NCBI RefSeq assembly: GCF_030816505.1
Contig: NZ_JAUSYB010000001.1
Span: forward strand, 1,364,001 to 1,428,000
DNA: 64,000 nt
DNA from: Microbacterium sp. W4I20
GTDB taxonomy: Bacteria; Actinomycetota; Actinomycetes; Actinomycetales; Microbacteriaceae
Direction of reading: 5' to 3'
Shown here: positions 1 to 9,449 of the stretch, piece after piece
Position numbering within the stretch: position 1 is the stretch's first letter
How the letters are laid out: each line of letters opens with the position of its first letter
Notes under the pieces: model-generated
Told to the model about the DNA's origin: nothing
What the model saw: the letters and a program-made list of their open reading frames with translations, nothing else
Database searches by the model: none
Program-made: the position numbers and the translations under genes

Positions 1-133
1 CGACGACGGCGACCACGAGGAGGGCGAGCACGCCGATGACCATCCACACGACCCGTCGACGACGATGCGGGCGTTTTCGCTGAGCGCGGTCGTCGGCGCG
101 CAAACTAGCGCGGGTCTGGTGCGAAGAGGACAT
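1..133 (-). CDS. N-terminus of a membrane protein, possibly LytR-CpsA-Psr family (partial)
   Basis: Only the first 44 residues are in the window. They show a hydrophilic, very basic N-terminus (RKRPHRRRRVVW) followed by a hydrophobic helix (VIGVLALLVVAVV), a type II membrane-anchor layout. AGGAGAG lies directly upstream of the ATG. LCP phosphotransferases, which attach undecaprenyl-linked glycans to peptidoglycan, often begin this way and often end capsule operons like this one. The family call is inference from context; no catalytic residues are visible. Confidence 0.5.
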   Translation of the reverse strand, partial: MSSSHQTRASLRADDRAQRKRPHRRRRVVWMVIGVLALLVVAVV

Positions 134-172
134 CTCTCCTATTCAAGCGCAGTTTGCTGGGCGACACGTGAG

Positions 173-1422
173 TCAGGAGCGCCGGAGCCGTGCGGTCGGG
201 CGCAAGCCACCGGGCGGACGCGGGGGCGCTGAGCCTTCAACAGGATGACCTCCCGGAGCCACCGGGACTGCCTCAGGAGCGACGGGCATACTGCCGGGTA
301 TCACGGCTCGCACCCCGAGGAAGAACCCGAGCGCCATGAGGAACCAGAACGTGCGAGCATTCAGGTCGCCCGAAACCGAGATCTGAACCACCTCGGCGAC
401 GAGAATCGCGAACACAAGAATGGCGACGGGCATCTCGCGCGATCGAGAGAGCAACTTGATGAGGTTCGCGACCACGATGATGATCAGAGCAATCCCGAAC
501 CACACGCGCCGAGCTCGGCGAATACCTCCAAGAACATGTTGTGCGGGTAGACGAACTGGCGAGGAGCGCCGGCGAATAGTGCCCAGTTACCGATGCCGAC
601 CCCCTCCGGGTATTGGCGGATGATCTCGGTGGTGAGCGACCAGAACAGGGATCGAGATGCGTCGTTGTCCCCGTCCTCGATCAGGGTGACGATGCGGCTA
701 CTCGCGAAGAACGGCAGCACGGTGACGGCCCAATAGGCTGCGCCTGCTCCGACGACGATTCCGACGATGCGTCGGATGCGATGACGGCGCGTGAATACGA
801 CGAGAGCGATAGCACCGATCCCGACGGCGAGGATGGGGCCTCGCGATCCTGTCGCGAAGATCCCCGCGATGAGCAGTGCCGCGATGCCGAGGAACACCCA
901 GGTCCTGATGTCCTTCTGGAGGACGAGGAACAAGGCCATGACGAGACCGGTCGCCATCGCGCGTGCGAGCCAGATCGGGTTCGAGTCGAAACCGTCGGCT
1001 CGTCCGCCAGCGAAACCGAGGATCGTGATCACTGAGAGCAACCCGGTCGTGACGAGCCAGGTGCGGGCAAAGGTGTAGATGGAGCGTTCGTCTCGCAACA
1101 CAGAAGCAGCGACTGCTGTGAGCAGTGTCGCAGTGAGCCATGTATCGAGCTTGATCTCACCGTAAGCAGTTGCGGTCGGAATGGCGATGGCATGCAAGAA
1201 GACGCCGAGGAAGAAGAAGGGGACGAGCAGGACCGGGTGCAGCTTCGGGAGACGGCGACCGACTTCGTAGAGCACGAGGATAAGCGCCAACGGCGACGCG
1301 ATCGTGGCCACCCCGACTCCGCCGACTGTCGGAAAGAGGCCGCCGATGAGCAGGCCCACGAGAATGATGGATCGCGAGATGCGCCCGAACCTGTTAAGCG
1401 GAGGTACTGGTGCGAACTTCAC
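173..1422 (-). pseudogene. O-antigen ligase/polymerase (Wzy-like) membrane protein, frameshifted
   Basis: The product is a polytopic membrane protein of the O-antigen ligase/polymerase (WzyC-type) kind, which would polymerise lipid-linked repeat units outside the membrane. About ten hydrophobic helices precede the family-typical stretch YPHNMFLEVFAELG. Right after this the frame runs into a stop at 484. The missing C-terminal part (VWFGIALIIIVVANLI and onwards) continues in the next frame from about 505 to the stop at 173. Adding one base near 494-504 would give ELG-x-VWFGIALIII, the expected next helix. It is the penultimate gene of the glycan operon. GTG start at 1422, preceded by a short AGG. 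It is either a real pseudogene or a consensus error. Base composition looks less GC-rich than downstream. Confidence 0.8.
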
Positions 1423-1585
1423 CCTGGCGAACCTTTGATCGATGCCTGCGACTTGGAGTTAGTAAAGCGACTGGTGGGCGCACGCCTCGGCGAGAGCACG
1501 CCCAACTCGGTTCGATTCACCCTGCGAGTATCGCACGGCGCGCTTCGCAGTTCCGCGCTCCAGAGCAGCCGAGTGCGTGCTCGCA

Positions 1586-3595
1586 CTAGCGCACCAGCGA
1601 CGAGGTGAATCGAGCAGCGATCGCCGAACTGTACTGCGGACTGATATGCAGTCCGTCGCGATAGAGCCACATTCCATTCCGATAGGTCTCGCACATACCG
1701 TTGCGGCAGACCTCGGACGAGAGGTCAACGGCGCCAACCCCCGTGGCTTCTATCGCCTGGGTCTCAGCCGCGGTTATGTACTTCATCCGTGTCTGCACCT
1801 GCTCGGCCGAGATGGTCATCGAACACCCCGAAGGGTCGGTGAAGAGGTCGGCGTTCTGACACTCGACGGGGTGCCACCACTCGCGGGAGACTCCTGGGAA
1901 GTGCGGCATCGTCCGTACCAGTCGCACATCATGCCCTGCCGCTTCAAGCGACTCGATCCGAGCTGCCAAAGCTTCGGCCCACACCACCGCCTTGTCGACT
2001 TCAGTCGTCGCGACCTCTCCTCCTGCTCGGAACTCGATCCGGTCGTCGGTGACCATCTCGCTCGATGAGGCGATCACGACAGTACCGGCAGGTTGCGCCT
2101 CTATCCACTTCTCACCGTCATCCGCGTATACGCTGCACTCGGCGCCCTTTGCGGGGTCATCGAGGTCGACTCGTCCGACATCGAAGAAGGGGCATCCTCC
2201 CCACGTCGCGACCGTGAGCGGCCTGTCCAACTCATCGGCTGCGGAGATCAGGGCTTCCGTGAATTGCTGTGCGTTCGAGTCGCCCACGAGATAGATGGGC
2301 TTCCCCGCACCATCCCACGTGCAGGGTGCCAGATCCCGTTCAGAGACGGGCGTCGTCGACAAGCATTCGTTGTAACCGATGGGACGTTCCAAGAGCTGCG
2401 CCGACGCATCCGCGACGTTCTTGTTTCCCCAGTTCACGACAGCACCTCCACCCAGTCCGCCAGCGGCGACCAAAGCGACGGCGATGGCTGCTGCCGGGAG
2501 GCGCAGGCTCCGCCAGTTCCATGCATCCGCGCGCCCCCGGAACGGGGTCTCGATGTAGCGGAACGTGAGGTAGGAGAGCACGTAGGTGAGCACGAGGGCG
2601 CCCACGATCGCGATCATGCTTTCGGGCCAGAGGCGCCGAGCGAACACGAACAGCGGCCAGTGCCAGAGATAGAGCGAGTACGAAAGGTCGCCGAGGTGGA
2701 CCAGAGGTCGGGTCGAGAGGAGCCGAGAGCCGCCATTCTTCTTCAAGCCGCCGTAGATGACCAGGGCGGCACCTGCCACCGGCACCAGCGCGGCGACACC
2801 CGGGAAAGCCATGCCGCTGTCGATGAACACCGCTCCTGCAAGGATCAGAGCCAACCCGATCCAGGTCGCCGCGGCATGCAGGCGCCTCCGCGCCAGCCAC
2901 ACCGCACCGCACGCGATGAGCGCACCGACCGCGAACTCCCACGCCCGCGTCGGCATCATGTAGAAGGCGAAGATCGGTGGATTCCTCACAGCCGGCAGCA
3001 CCGCGGAGAACGACGTGACGGCCGAGAGCGCGAACGATACCGCGGCGACAACCACGAGCACCGCGGCTGCTGCCTTCGCATGGTTCTTCGTCATCTTCCA
3101 CACGAGGAGCAGCACCAGCGGGAAGAACAGATAGAACTGCTCCTCCACGCCGAGCGACCAGGTGTGCAGGAATGGATTGGTCTGCACGTGCTCGCTGAAG
3201 TAGTCCGATGAGATGGTGTAGAGCGCGATGTTGCTGATTCCCACGGCCGCCGCCCCGCCGGTCACTGCGGCCTGCTGCTGCGTGCCCAGCGGTGAGAGGA
3301 TGACTGCCCCGACCAAGGCCGTGACGGTGATGACTACGGCCGCCGCGGGAATGAGTCGATAGCCTCGACGGATGAAGAATCGGCCCAGCCGGATTCTGCC
3401 CTGGCTCTGGACCTCTCGCAGCAGCATCGCGGTAATCACGAAACCGGAGATGACGAAGAACACGTCGACGCCGATGAAGCCGCCTCGAAGGCCGAAATGG
3501 GCGTGCTCGATGATGACGAGCCCGACAGCAAGGGCACGCAACCCTTGAATGTCGCCCCGGTACCGTGGCTGCGCGGTCGCGCTCGATCTGTTCAT
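1586..3595 (-). CDS. OafA-like acyltransferase with C-terminal SGNH domain
   Basis: A 669-residue inner-membrane acyltransferase that probably O-acylates the surface glycan. The N-terminal half is an Acyltransferase-3 domain with about ten helices and the characteristic opening DIQGLRALAV...IIEH (residues about 15-36), then GFIGVDVFFVISGF. The C-terminal periplasmic part (from about residue 430) is an SGNH-like domain: the GDSN block (YLVGDSNAQQ) and a late D..H block (RDGLHISPQYS) are both visible. ATG at 3595 is chosen because AAGGA precedes it and because the frame upstream is only antisense of the flippase gene. It follows wzx by 17 bases in the same operon. Confidence 0.88.
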   Translation of the reverse strand: MNRSSATAQPRYRGDIQGLRALAVGLVIIEHAHFGLRGGFIGVDVFFVISGFVITAMLLREVQSQGRIRLGRFFIRRGYRLIPAAAVVITVTALVGAVILSPLGTQQQAAVTGGAAAVGISNIALYTISSDYFSEHVQTNPFLHTWSLGVEEQFYLFFPLVLLLVWKMTKNHAKAAAAVLVVVAAVSFALSAVTSFSAVLPAVRNPPIFAFYMMPTRAWEFAVGALIACGAVWLARRRLHAAATWIGLALILAGAVFIDSGMAFPGVAALVPVAGAALVIYGGLKKNGGSRLLSTRPLVHLGDLSYSLYLWHWPLFVFARRLWPESMIAIVGALVLTYVLSYLTFRYIETPFRGRADAWNWRSLRLPAAAIAVALVAAGGLGGGAVVNWGNKNVADASAQLLERPIGYNECLSTTPVSERDLAPCTWDGAGKPIYLVGDSNAQQFTEALISAADELDRPLTVATWGGCPFFDVGRVDLDDPAKGAECSVYADDGEKWIEAQPAGTVVIASSSEMVTDDRIEFRAGGEVATTEVDKAVVWAEALAARIESLEAAGHDVRLVRTMPHFPGVSREWWHPVECQNADLFTDPSGCSMTISAEQVQTRMKYITAAETQAIEATGVGAVDLSSEVCRNGMCETYRNGMWLYRDGLHISPQYSSAIAARFTSSLVR

Positions 3596-3612
3596 GGTTC
3601 CTTCCGCGACCG

Positions 3613-4893
3613 TCAGGCCGCCGCTCGATCCGCGTCGCGACGCGTCGCCATCATGCCGATCACCCAGGTCACGACATAGACGGAGCTGAGTGCCAGCGAG
3701 AACAGCCACGCGGTAGTGATCAGGTCGATCGCGAACAACACCGCGGTGGCGACCACTCCGAGGACGAGCACCACGCGGAGCACGTCCAGGCCGAGATTCC
3801 ATCCGCCGCGTTGCAGGACGATCAGCACCTTGCTCATCGGGCTCACGATCAGACGAGTAGCGATGATCGGCGACATCGCAACCATGAGCTCCCCGGCCGT
3901 CTCCCATCCTGATCCGAGGAACAGGGGAAGGATCGGCTTGACCAGGAACACGACTGCGACAACCGTGACGACGGCGACGAGCGCGAGGACCGCAGAAACC
4001 GACAAGTAGTACCGCGTCAGGCCGCCTCGGCTCTCACGGATCATCTCGGACATGTGCGCCTCGACAACCTGCCCGACAGCCGTGGCGACGAGGACGAGGG
4101 GCGCGGCGAGAATGCGATCAGCGAGAGCCCATTGCCCGGCATCCGCAACGGAGAACCACAGGCCCACGAAGATCACGGGGACGACGAGCCCGGCGGAGTT
4201 GAGCACAGCCGACGGCGCGAACAGCACCGGGAATCGCCAGTACTCCCTCATCAGCCGACGGACGTCCGCCAGGGAGAAGCGTTCGATCTCCGATCGCAGG
4301 CCGATGGCGAGGGGTGCGATTCCGGCCGCGCGTCCGATCGCATACCCGCCGATCAGGCCGACAGGACTTGGAGCGAAGAAGCCACCGGCGAGCTGCGCTC
4401 CCGCGGCCAGCACGGACTGGTAGATGCTGCGTCGGGCGACGGCGCCGTAGCGGTGCCCTCGCAGCGCGTACTGGCTGAGGAGAGTGAACGCCGCCGTGAG
4501 GAAAGTGATGCCGCCGACCCATACGGAGAACCAGGGCAGTGCGGACATGTTCGGCAACAGGCCGAACGCGAACAGCGCCTGGAGCAGCCCCACGGTCAGG
4601 GCACTCACGACGAGAGCGCTCAACAGGCCTGTGCCGAACAACGCCGAAGCGTCGCGTTTGGCGCGCGGCAGCATCAGAGCCGAGTCCAGTCGGAGGGCCG
4701 CAGCCGGCGCCGCGATCGAGACGACCGCGATCACGAGCGACAGGTAGCCGAAGTCCTCGTCCGAGTACAGACGGGTGAGGAACGGCGTGACGAGGAGCGT
4801 TATGCCCTGAGCCACGCCCGTGCCCAGGATGAGCGAGAGGGCCCCCTTCGCACCGCGCGAGCGGAGGCGGGCCCAGATCGACGTGATACCCAT
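3613..4893 (-). CDS. Wzx-like polysaccharide flippase
   Basis: A 426-residue protein with roughly twelve to fourteen hydrophobic helices, beginning with GALSLILGTGVAQGITLLVT and the typical flippase start LTRLYSDEDFGYLSL. This is the MATE/Wzx polysaccharide transport fold, which moves undecaprenyl-pyrophosphate-linked repeat units across the membrane. It ends in a short basic tail (ATRRDADRAAA). It lies four bases downstream of the nucleotidyltransferase-like gene and directly before the acyltransferase, as expected for Wzx/Wzy-dependent clusters. ATG 4893 starts just before the first helix; the longer open frame upstream is antisense to coding sequence. Confidence 0.87.
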   Translation of the reverse strand: MGITSIWARLRSRGAKGALSLILGTGVAQGITLLVTPFLTRLYSDEDFGYLSLVIAVVSIAAPAAALRLDSALMLPRAKRDASALFGTGLLSALVVSALTVGLLQALFAFGLLPNMSALPWFSVWVGGITFLTAAFTLLSQYALRGHRYGAVARRSIYQSVLAAGAQLAGGFFAPSPVGLIGGYAIGRAAGIAPLAIGLRSEIERFSLADVRRLMREYWRFPVLFAPSAVLNSAGLVVPVIFVGLWFSVADAGQWALADRILAAPLVLVATAVGQVVEAHMSEMIRESRGGLTRYYLSVSAVLALVAVVTVVAVVFLVKPILPLFLGSGWETAGELMVAMSPIIATRLIVSPMSKVLIVLQRGGWNLGLDVLRVVLVLGVVATAVLFAIDLITTAWLFSLALSSVYVVTWVIGMMATRRDADRAAA

Positions 4894-4897
4894 GCTT

Positions 4898-6040
4898 CTA
4901 GCTCCGGCTCTTGCGACGGAGCAGCTTCCAGCCCTGCACCACGCGACGCAGGCGGATCCGTCGCGTTGTCGACACCCCGTCCGACGACGGACCTGCGTGC
5001 AGACTCTCCGCCGTCGGCCAGAGGATCCGGAAGATGACACGCGGACGAGCCGCGGCCGGGATGAGCTTGAGAGCCTCGACGTACGCGCGGATCGGCGACG
5101 ACGACAATCGCCAAGCCCAGTCCTTGGGCACCGGAAGCGTCGACTCATCCAGACGCCGGTCAGGGTACGCCTTGCGCAACGGCGCCAGGAGGGCGTACTC
5201 AGCGTGGGCGAGTCTCGCAGCGTCCGCCGCACCTCGTCCGCCTCTGGTCAGTGTGGCGGCGGCCGCATCGATCTGTGCGTGACTTGCAGATCGTCCCTGG
5301 AACGGGCGGACCTCGTGCAGCGCACTGATGACAGCGTGGAGGGCGCGACCGGGAGTACGCCCGCTGATACCCGCGAAGCTCCGATCCTCGGTCGTCTCCT
5401 TCACGAGGGCGAACGCGGCGGACGCCTCCATCGCCATCCCCGGGAACCACGAGTGCACGTCGATGGCGCTCCCCCATGCTCCAGCGCGAAGCGTCAGCGA
5501 ATGCAGCACGTCGGTTCCCGAGAGCGGCGACAGCGCAGGGGTCCATCCCCACTCCTGCATCGCGCGAGCCAACCGCAGGTCCTCTCGAGGCTGCACCCAG
5601 CAGTCGACATCGCCGGAATGGGCACGCTCTCGCAGACCCTGCGCGTGCAGCGTCGGCCCCTTGATGAAGAGGATCTCGATGGAGTTCTGCGCGGCCACAT
5701 GAGCGAGGAGCGCATAGACGAGCTCGTGCAACGGCGACAGCATCCACGGCGGATCCAGTCGAGTGATCCTGGACCGATGACCGGGATCCGCGCTCGCGAG
5801 TCCCATCGCCTCCATCTCGCCGATGGTGTCGCGTTCATCCTGCGTGAGCTGCGAGTCCGGAACGGTCCCGTCGACCAATCGCCGCCACAGAGCCTCCCCG
5901 ACGCCGTGCAGCAGAAGCGGCTCACCAGGCACGAGCGGCGTCACCAGGACGCCGCCTTCGACCGCGGAACCGAAGTCGTGCTCCGACACGTCGAGTGCGC
6001 CGGCACATACCGCGACCCACGAAGCACCCGACTGGCTCAT
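4898..6040 (-). CDS. PqqD-like plus nucleotidyltransferase-family protein
   Basis: A 380-residue protein of the uncharacterised nucleotidyltransferase family PF14907 type. The central part carries FIKGPTLHAQGL and then SGDVDCWV, a GDxD-like motif that could supply the acidic metal ligands of a minimal nucleotidyltransferase. The first 80 residues (LLLHGVGEALWRRLVDG) resemble a PqqD-like domain, which binds peptides in modification systems. Its substrate is unknown; in capsule loci related proteins are thought to act on sugar or lipid-linked precursors. The ATG at 6040 overlaps the stop of the preceding GT4 gene (ATGA), so the two are translationally coupled. Family call is good, function is open. 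Confidence 0.7.
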   Translation of the reverse strand: MSQSGASWVAVCAGALDVSEHDFGSAVEGGVLVTPLVPGEPLLLHGVGEALWRRLVDGTVPDSQLTQDERDTIGEMEAMGLASADPGHRSRITRLDPPWMLSPLHELVYALLAHVAAQNSIEILFIKGPTLHAQGLRERAHSGDVDCWVQPREDLRLARAMQEWGWTPALSPLSGTDVLHSLTLRAGAWGSAIDVHSWFPGMAMEASAAFALVKETTEDRSFAGISGRTPGRALHAVISALHEVRPFQGRSASHAQIDAAAATLTRGGRGAADAARLAHAEYALLAPLRKAYPDRRLDESTLPVPKDWAWRLSSSPIRAYVEALKLIPAAARPRVIFRILWPTAESLHAGPSSDGVSTTRRIRLRRVVQGWKLLRRKSRS

Positions 6041-7233
6041 GGCGCCTTCGACAGAGCCTGTGCGACGGCCGCGAAATCCGCTTCCCAGGTCAGACTCGAA
6101 TCTCCGAGGGCTCGGCACCTTTCACTGATCTCGGACAGATCCGCTTCGGCACGGATCCTGATGAGCGCATCGGCAATGCTCTCCGCGGTCACCTGGGTCA
6201 GCCAGCCGACCCGGTGCTCCGTCACGAAGAGACGGTTCTCCGGCAAGTCTCCCGCGAGCACCGGGCGTCCGGAGGACACGCATTCGAGAATCTTGTTCGA
6301 GAGGCCGTCATTGCCGGGATCATCCGGTTCGTAGAGGACGAGACCGACGTGGGAATCGAGGTAGGTGCGTGACACCTCGTCGCCCTGAATCGCGCCCGAC
6401 CACGTGATCACGTCAGAGGCGCCGCGTTCCTCGGTCAGCGAATGCAGCTGCTGCAGATACTGGTCAGTTCCGGGGCCGACAATGCGCAATCGGACCCGAA
6501 CATCCTTTTGCGCGCAGAGGGCCATCGCCTCGATCAGAATCTCGTAGGCCCGCCCCTCGAACACCGATCCGATGACGACGCAGCGAAGTTCGTCATCTCC
6601 GACCGGTGCGACATACGGAGCCCGCCACGATGAAAGCGGCACGTTCCGCAGCGGAAGCACCGTGCGGAAACCGACCGTGCGGAGATCATTCGCATCACTG
6701 GGCACGGCCACCGTCGCGATGGCGTCGCGCCGGGCGAGACTGCCGAGCGTGAGCGGCTCCAGTCTGCTGAAGATCGACGCGAGAGAATCTCGCGCGGCGA
6801 TCGCGCCGGGGCGTTCAGCCACGTCCAACACCACTTGCGAACGGAAGCGTGCGCGGTGAACGAGCGCGATCGGAGCAAGTACCGGATTCGCGATCAATAT
6901 CACGGCGGCGGGGGTCTTGGCCGCCACCCAGAACAGACGGATAAAGGCCGGCAGATACGAGACCAACAGGTTGAACAGCTTCGCAGCGATGCCCCCGCCT
7001 GGGCGACGCGGGCGCACCCGCACCTGATGCACGGCGATGCCGTCGGAATCGAAGACCCCTGCTTCGTCGACGCGACCGCCACGACCGGAACTCTGCAGAG
7101 CCAGGTATCGGACTCGGTAGGAGCGCGCCAACTCGCGCGCGGCCTTCCGCGGGCGAGTGGCATACCGGATGCCGGCGAGAGACACGATGAGAACCGTCTC
7201 CGGCCGGGCCTCAGCGCCGGAGCTCTCAGTCAT
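6037..7233 (-). CDS. GT4-type glycosyltransferase
   Basis: A 398-residue GT-B fold glycosyltransferase. The C-terminal half shows the GT4 pattern: a start strand (CVVIGSVFEGRAYEILIEA), RIVGPGTD, and an acceptor/donor loop DPGNDGLSNKILECVSSGRPV containing the usual E (SNKILE) that binds the nucleotide sugar. It would add one sugar of the repeat unit at the cytoplasmic face. The N-terminal half has a hydrophobic helix pair (LLVSYLPAFIRLFWVAA) that may associate with the membrane. Its start (ATG 7233) lies inside the end of the epimerase gene (8-base overlap), and its stop overlaps the next gene. Donor and acceptor cannot be read from sequence. Confidence 0.85.
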   Translation of the reverse strand: MTESSGAEARPETVLIVSLAGIRYATRPRKAARELARSYRVRYLALQSSGRGGRVDEAGVFDSDGIAVHQVRVRPRRPGGGIAAKLFNLLVSYLPAFIRLFWVAAKTPAAVILIANPVLAPIALVHRARFRSQVVLDVAERPGAIAARDSLASIFSRLEPLTLGSLARRDAIATVAVPSDANDLRTVGFRTVLPLRNVPLSSWRAPYVAPVGDDELRCVVIGSVFEGRAYEILIEAMALCAQKDVRVRLRIVGPGTDQYLQQLHSLTEERGASDVITWSGAIQGDEVSRTYLDSHVGLVLYEPDDPGNDGLSNKILECVSSGRPVLAGDLPENRLFVTEHRVGWLTQVTAESIADALIRIRAEADLSEISERCRALGDSSLTWEADFAAVAQALSKAP

Positions 7234-8353
7234 GAAGACCCAATCGCGCCCGGTGGGAGTGTGCCGTCGACAGGATGAAGGCTGTCGCCCGCCACGCGGT
7301 GTTCGCAATCTCGTAGCCGGCCGGGAGAGAAGCCAGGTCGGCGGGGATGCTGAGGCGCGCGGCGACCGCGCGCAGCACGCTCTCCGGGGTGAGCCCGGTG
7401 GTGATGATGGCTCCGGCATCCAACGCCTCAGGCCGCTCGATGAAGTCGCGCACGGTCACGGCCGGGAACCCGAGCGTGCTCGATTCCTCGCTGATCGTGC
7501 CGCTGTCGGAGAGCACCAGCTTGGATTCCTGCTGCAGCTTGATGTAGTCGTGGAAGCCGAACGGCGGGTGGAAGGTGATGCCCTCGACAGCCGCGGCGTC
7601 GTCGAGAGCCTCGATGCGCTTACGGGTGCGCGGGTGGGTCGACACGAGGATCGGGATGCCGTACTCGCTGCGAAGCGCCTGCAACGATGCGATCGCGGAC
7701 CGCAGACGCTTCGGGTTGTCGACGTTCTCCTCGCGGTGCAGGCTCACGAGGAAGTACTCCCCCGGCGTGAGGCCTGCCCGCTCGACGGCGTCACTCGCCT
7801 CGATCTGCTCGCGGTTCTGCTCGAGCACCTCGCGCATGGGCGAACCGGTGAGGAGGATCTTCGACGGATGGAGCCCCTCGGCGAGGAGGTTGCGCCGAGC
7901 ATGCTCGGTGTAGACGAGGTTGTAGTCGGCGACGTGATCCACGAGGCGGCGGTTGGTCTCCTCCGGCACGTTCTCGTCGAAGGAGCGGTTGCCCGCCTCC
8001 ATGTGGAACACCGGCACCTTCATCCGCTTGGCGATGACCGCGGAGATGCAGCTGTTCGTGTCACCGAGCACAAGGAACGCATCCGGCTTCTCCTCGCGGA
8101 TGACCTCTTCGGTCTTCGTGAGGATGGACCCGAGGGCGGCGCCGAGCGATGAGGTGTCCGCGTTCATGAAGTGGTCCGGTCGGCGCAGACCCAGATCTTC
8201 GAAAAAGACCTCGTTGAGCTCGTAGTCGTAGTTTTGACCGGTGTGCACGAGCACCTGGTCGGTGTGCTCGTCGAGCAGCTTGATCGTCGCGGACAGGCGG
8301 ATGATCTCCGGCCTGGTTCCGACGACCGTCATCACTTTGAGTCTGTCGACCAT
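7226..8353 (-). CDS. wecB: UDP-GlcNAc 2-epimerase family, CapG/FnlC-like
   Basis: A 375-residue non-hydrolysing UDP-N-acetylglucosamine 2-epimerase family protein. Visible signatures are VVGTRPEIIRL near the N-terminus, HTGQNYDYELN, the LVLGDTNSCISA block, FHMEAGNRSFD, SLHREENVDN and SDSGTISEESS. In CapE-CapF-CapG pathways this enzyme does the last step, turning UDP-N-acetyl-L-pneumosamine into UDP-N-acetyl-L-fucosamine; since CapF- and CapE-like genes sit directly upstream, that role is preferred over ManNAc formation by a classical WecB. It starts one base after the CapF stop. Confidence 0.9.
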   Translation of the reverse strand: MVDRLKVMTVVGTRPEIIRLSATIKLLDEHTDQVLVHTGQNYDYELNEVFFEDLGLRRPDHFMNADTSSLGAALGSILTKTEEVIREEKPDAFLVLGDTNSCISAVIAKRMKVPVFHMEAGNRSFDENVPEETNRRLVDHVADYNLVYTEHARRNLLAEGLHPSKILLTGSPMREVLEQNREQIEASDAVERAGLTPGEYFLVSLHREENVDNPKRLRSAIASLQALRSEYGIPILVSTHPRTRKRIEALDDAAAVEGITFHPPFGFHDYIKLQQESKLVLSDSGTISEESSTLGFPAVTVRDFIERPEALDAGAIITTGLTPESVLRAVAARLSIPADLASLPAGYEIANTAWRATAFILSTAHSHRARLGLHD

Positions 8354-8354
8354 G

Positions 8355-9449
8355 TCACACTGCCTCGGCAATCGTGTCGGGGTTGGCTGGATCGAAGATG
8401 TCGTTGGTCCAGAAGGACGTGTACAGCAACTCTTCGCCGATGTTGGTGATGTTGTGCGACCACATCGTCGGCATGTCGACGGCACCGGGCGCGTCGCCGG
8501 AGACCTCGAACGACACGACCTCATCAGAGTACAGGCGGCGCAACGAGATGCGGGCTCGGCCCTGCAGCACCGTGAACCGCTCGATCTTGCGGCGGTGGAA
8601 GTGGTCGCCCCGGGTGACACCGGGCACGGTGGTCGAGAACGACGATTGCCCCGGGCCGCCGTGCGAGCGGATGATCTCGAAGAACGAACCCCGGGCGTCG
8701 GCGTGGCGCGTCAGATCGATCGGCGACTGCGCGGGGAACGTGTACGAGCGGTACGTATTGAAGAGGTCACGATCGAAGTTCTCGGACACATCGGGAATCT
8801 CGCCCCGACCGTACAGCTCGGCGAAGCCTTGCAACCGGGCGAGCAGTCCGGACACCGTCTCCTCCCGTTGCAGGCTCTCGAGTGCCGCGAGAGGCGCCGC
8901 TCCGCTGAGAATGTCGGCAGCATCCTGAGCGTGCAGCAGCGTGAGCTCCTTGTCGTTCTCGACGATGGGGCTCTCGCCGGCAGCGACCAGATGACTGAAC
9001 GTCGCCGTGACCGCATTGTAGAAGGGGCGGCCGTGCTCGCCGAAGAGGTTCGGCAGACGCACATCGATGAACTCGGCGCCCACTTCGGATGCCGCCTGCG
9101 CGAGAATCTCGGCGGCCTTGGCCTTCGCCTCACCATAGACGGACCCGTTGGTTGCCTGCGTGGAGTTCGCGTACACGACGACCGGCGGAGGCGTCTCCGC
9201 TCCTCGCAGCGCGGACGCGAGCTGCTCGGCGAACCCGATGTTCCCTGCAGTGACTTCTTCATCCGACGCCCGATTGACTCCGGCGATATGGATGACGCGT
9301 GCGCTGCCGTCAATTGCAGCCGTGGCCGTCGCTGAGTCGAACTCCGCCCCGACGGCGATCGCCTCGACGCGAGTACCCGCCTCCTTCAGTGCCGCTCTCA
9401 AGTGCCAGCCAAGGAAGCCTCCGGCGCCGGTGACCGCGTACCCGCTCAC
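8355..9449 (-). CDS. capF: CapF-like bifunctional reductase/epimerase (UDP-L-FucNAc synthesis)
   Basis: A 364-residue two-domain protein. Residues 1-240 are a short-chain dehydrogenase Rossmann domain (AVTGAGGFLGWHLRAAL), reducing the 4-keto sugar with NADPH. Residues about 250-364 form a cupin with the metal-binding pattern GDHFHRRKIERF and a late H (MWSHNITN), the epimerase half known from S. aureus CapF. It acts between CapE and CapG in making UDP-N-acetyl-L-fucosamine. The stop/start arrangement with CapE is ATGA-type overlap (9446-9449). Length agrees with the family (about 370 residues). Confidence 0.92.
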   Translation of the reverse strand: MSGYAVTGAGGFLGWHLRAALKEAGTRVEAIAVGAEFDSATATAAIDGSARVIHIAGVNRASDEEVTAGNIGFAEQLASALRGAETPPPVVVYANSTQATNGSVYGEAKAKAAEILAQAASEVGAEFIDVRLPNLFGEHGRPFYNAVTATFSHLVAAGESPIVENDKELTLLHAQDAADILSGAAPLAALESLQREETVSGLLARLQGFAELYGRGEIPDVSENFDRDLFNTYRSYTFPAQSPIDLTRHADARGSFFEIIRSHGGPGQSSFSTTVPGVTRGDHFHRRKIERFTVLQGRARISLRRLYSDEVVSFEVSGDAPGAVDMPTMWSHNITNIGEELLYTSFWTNDIFDPANPDTIAEAV

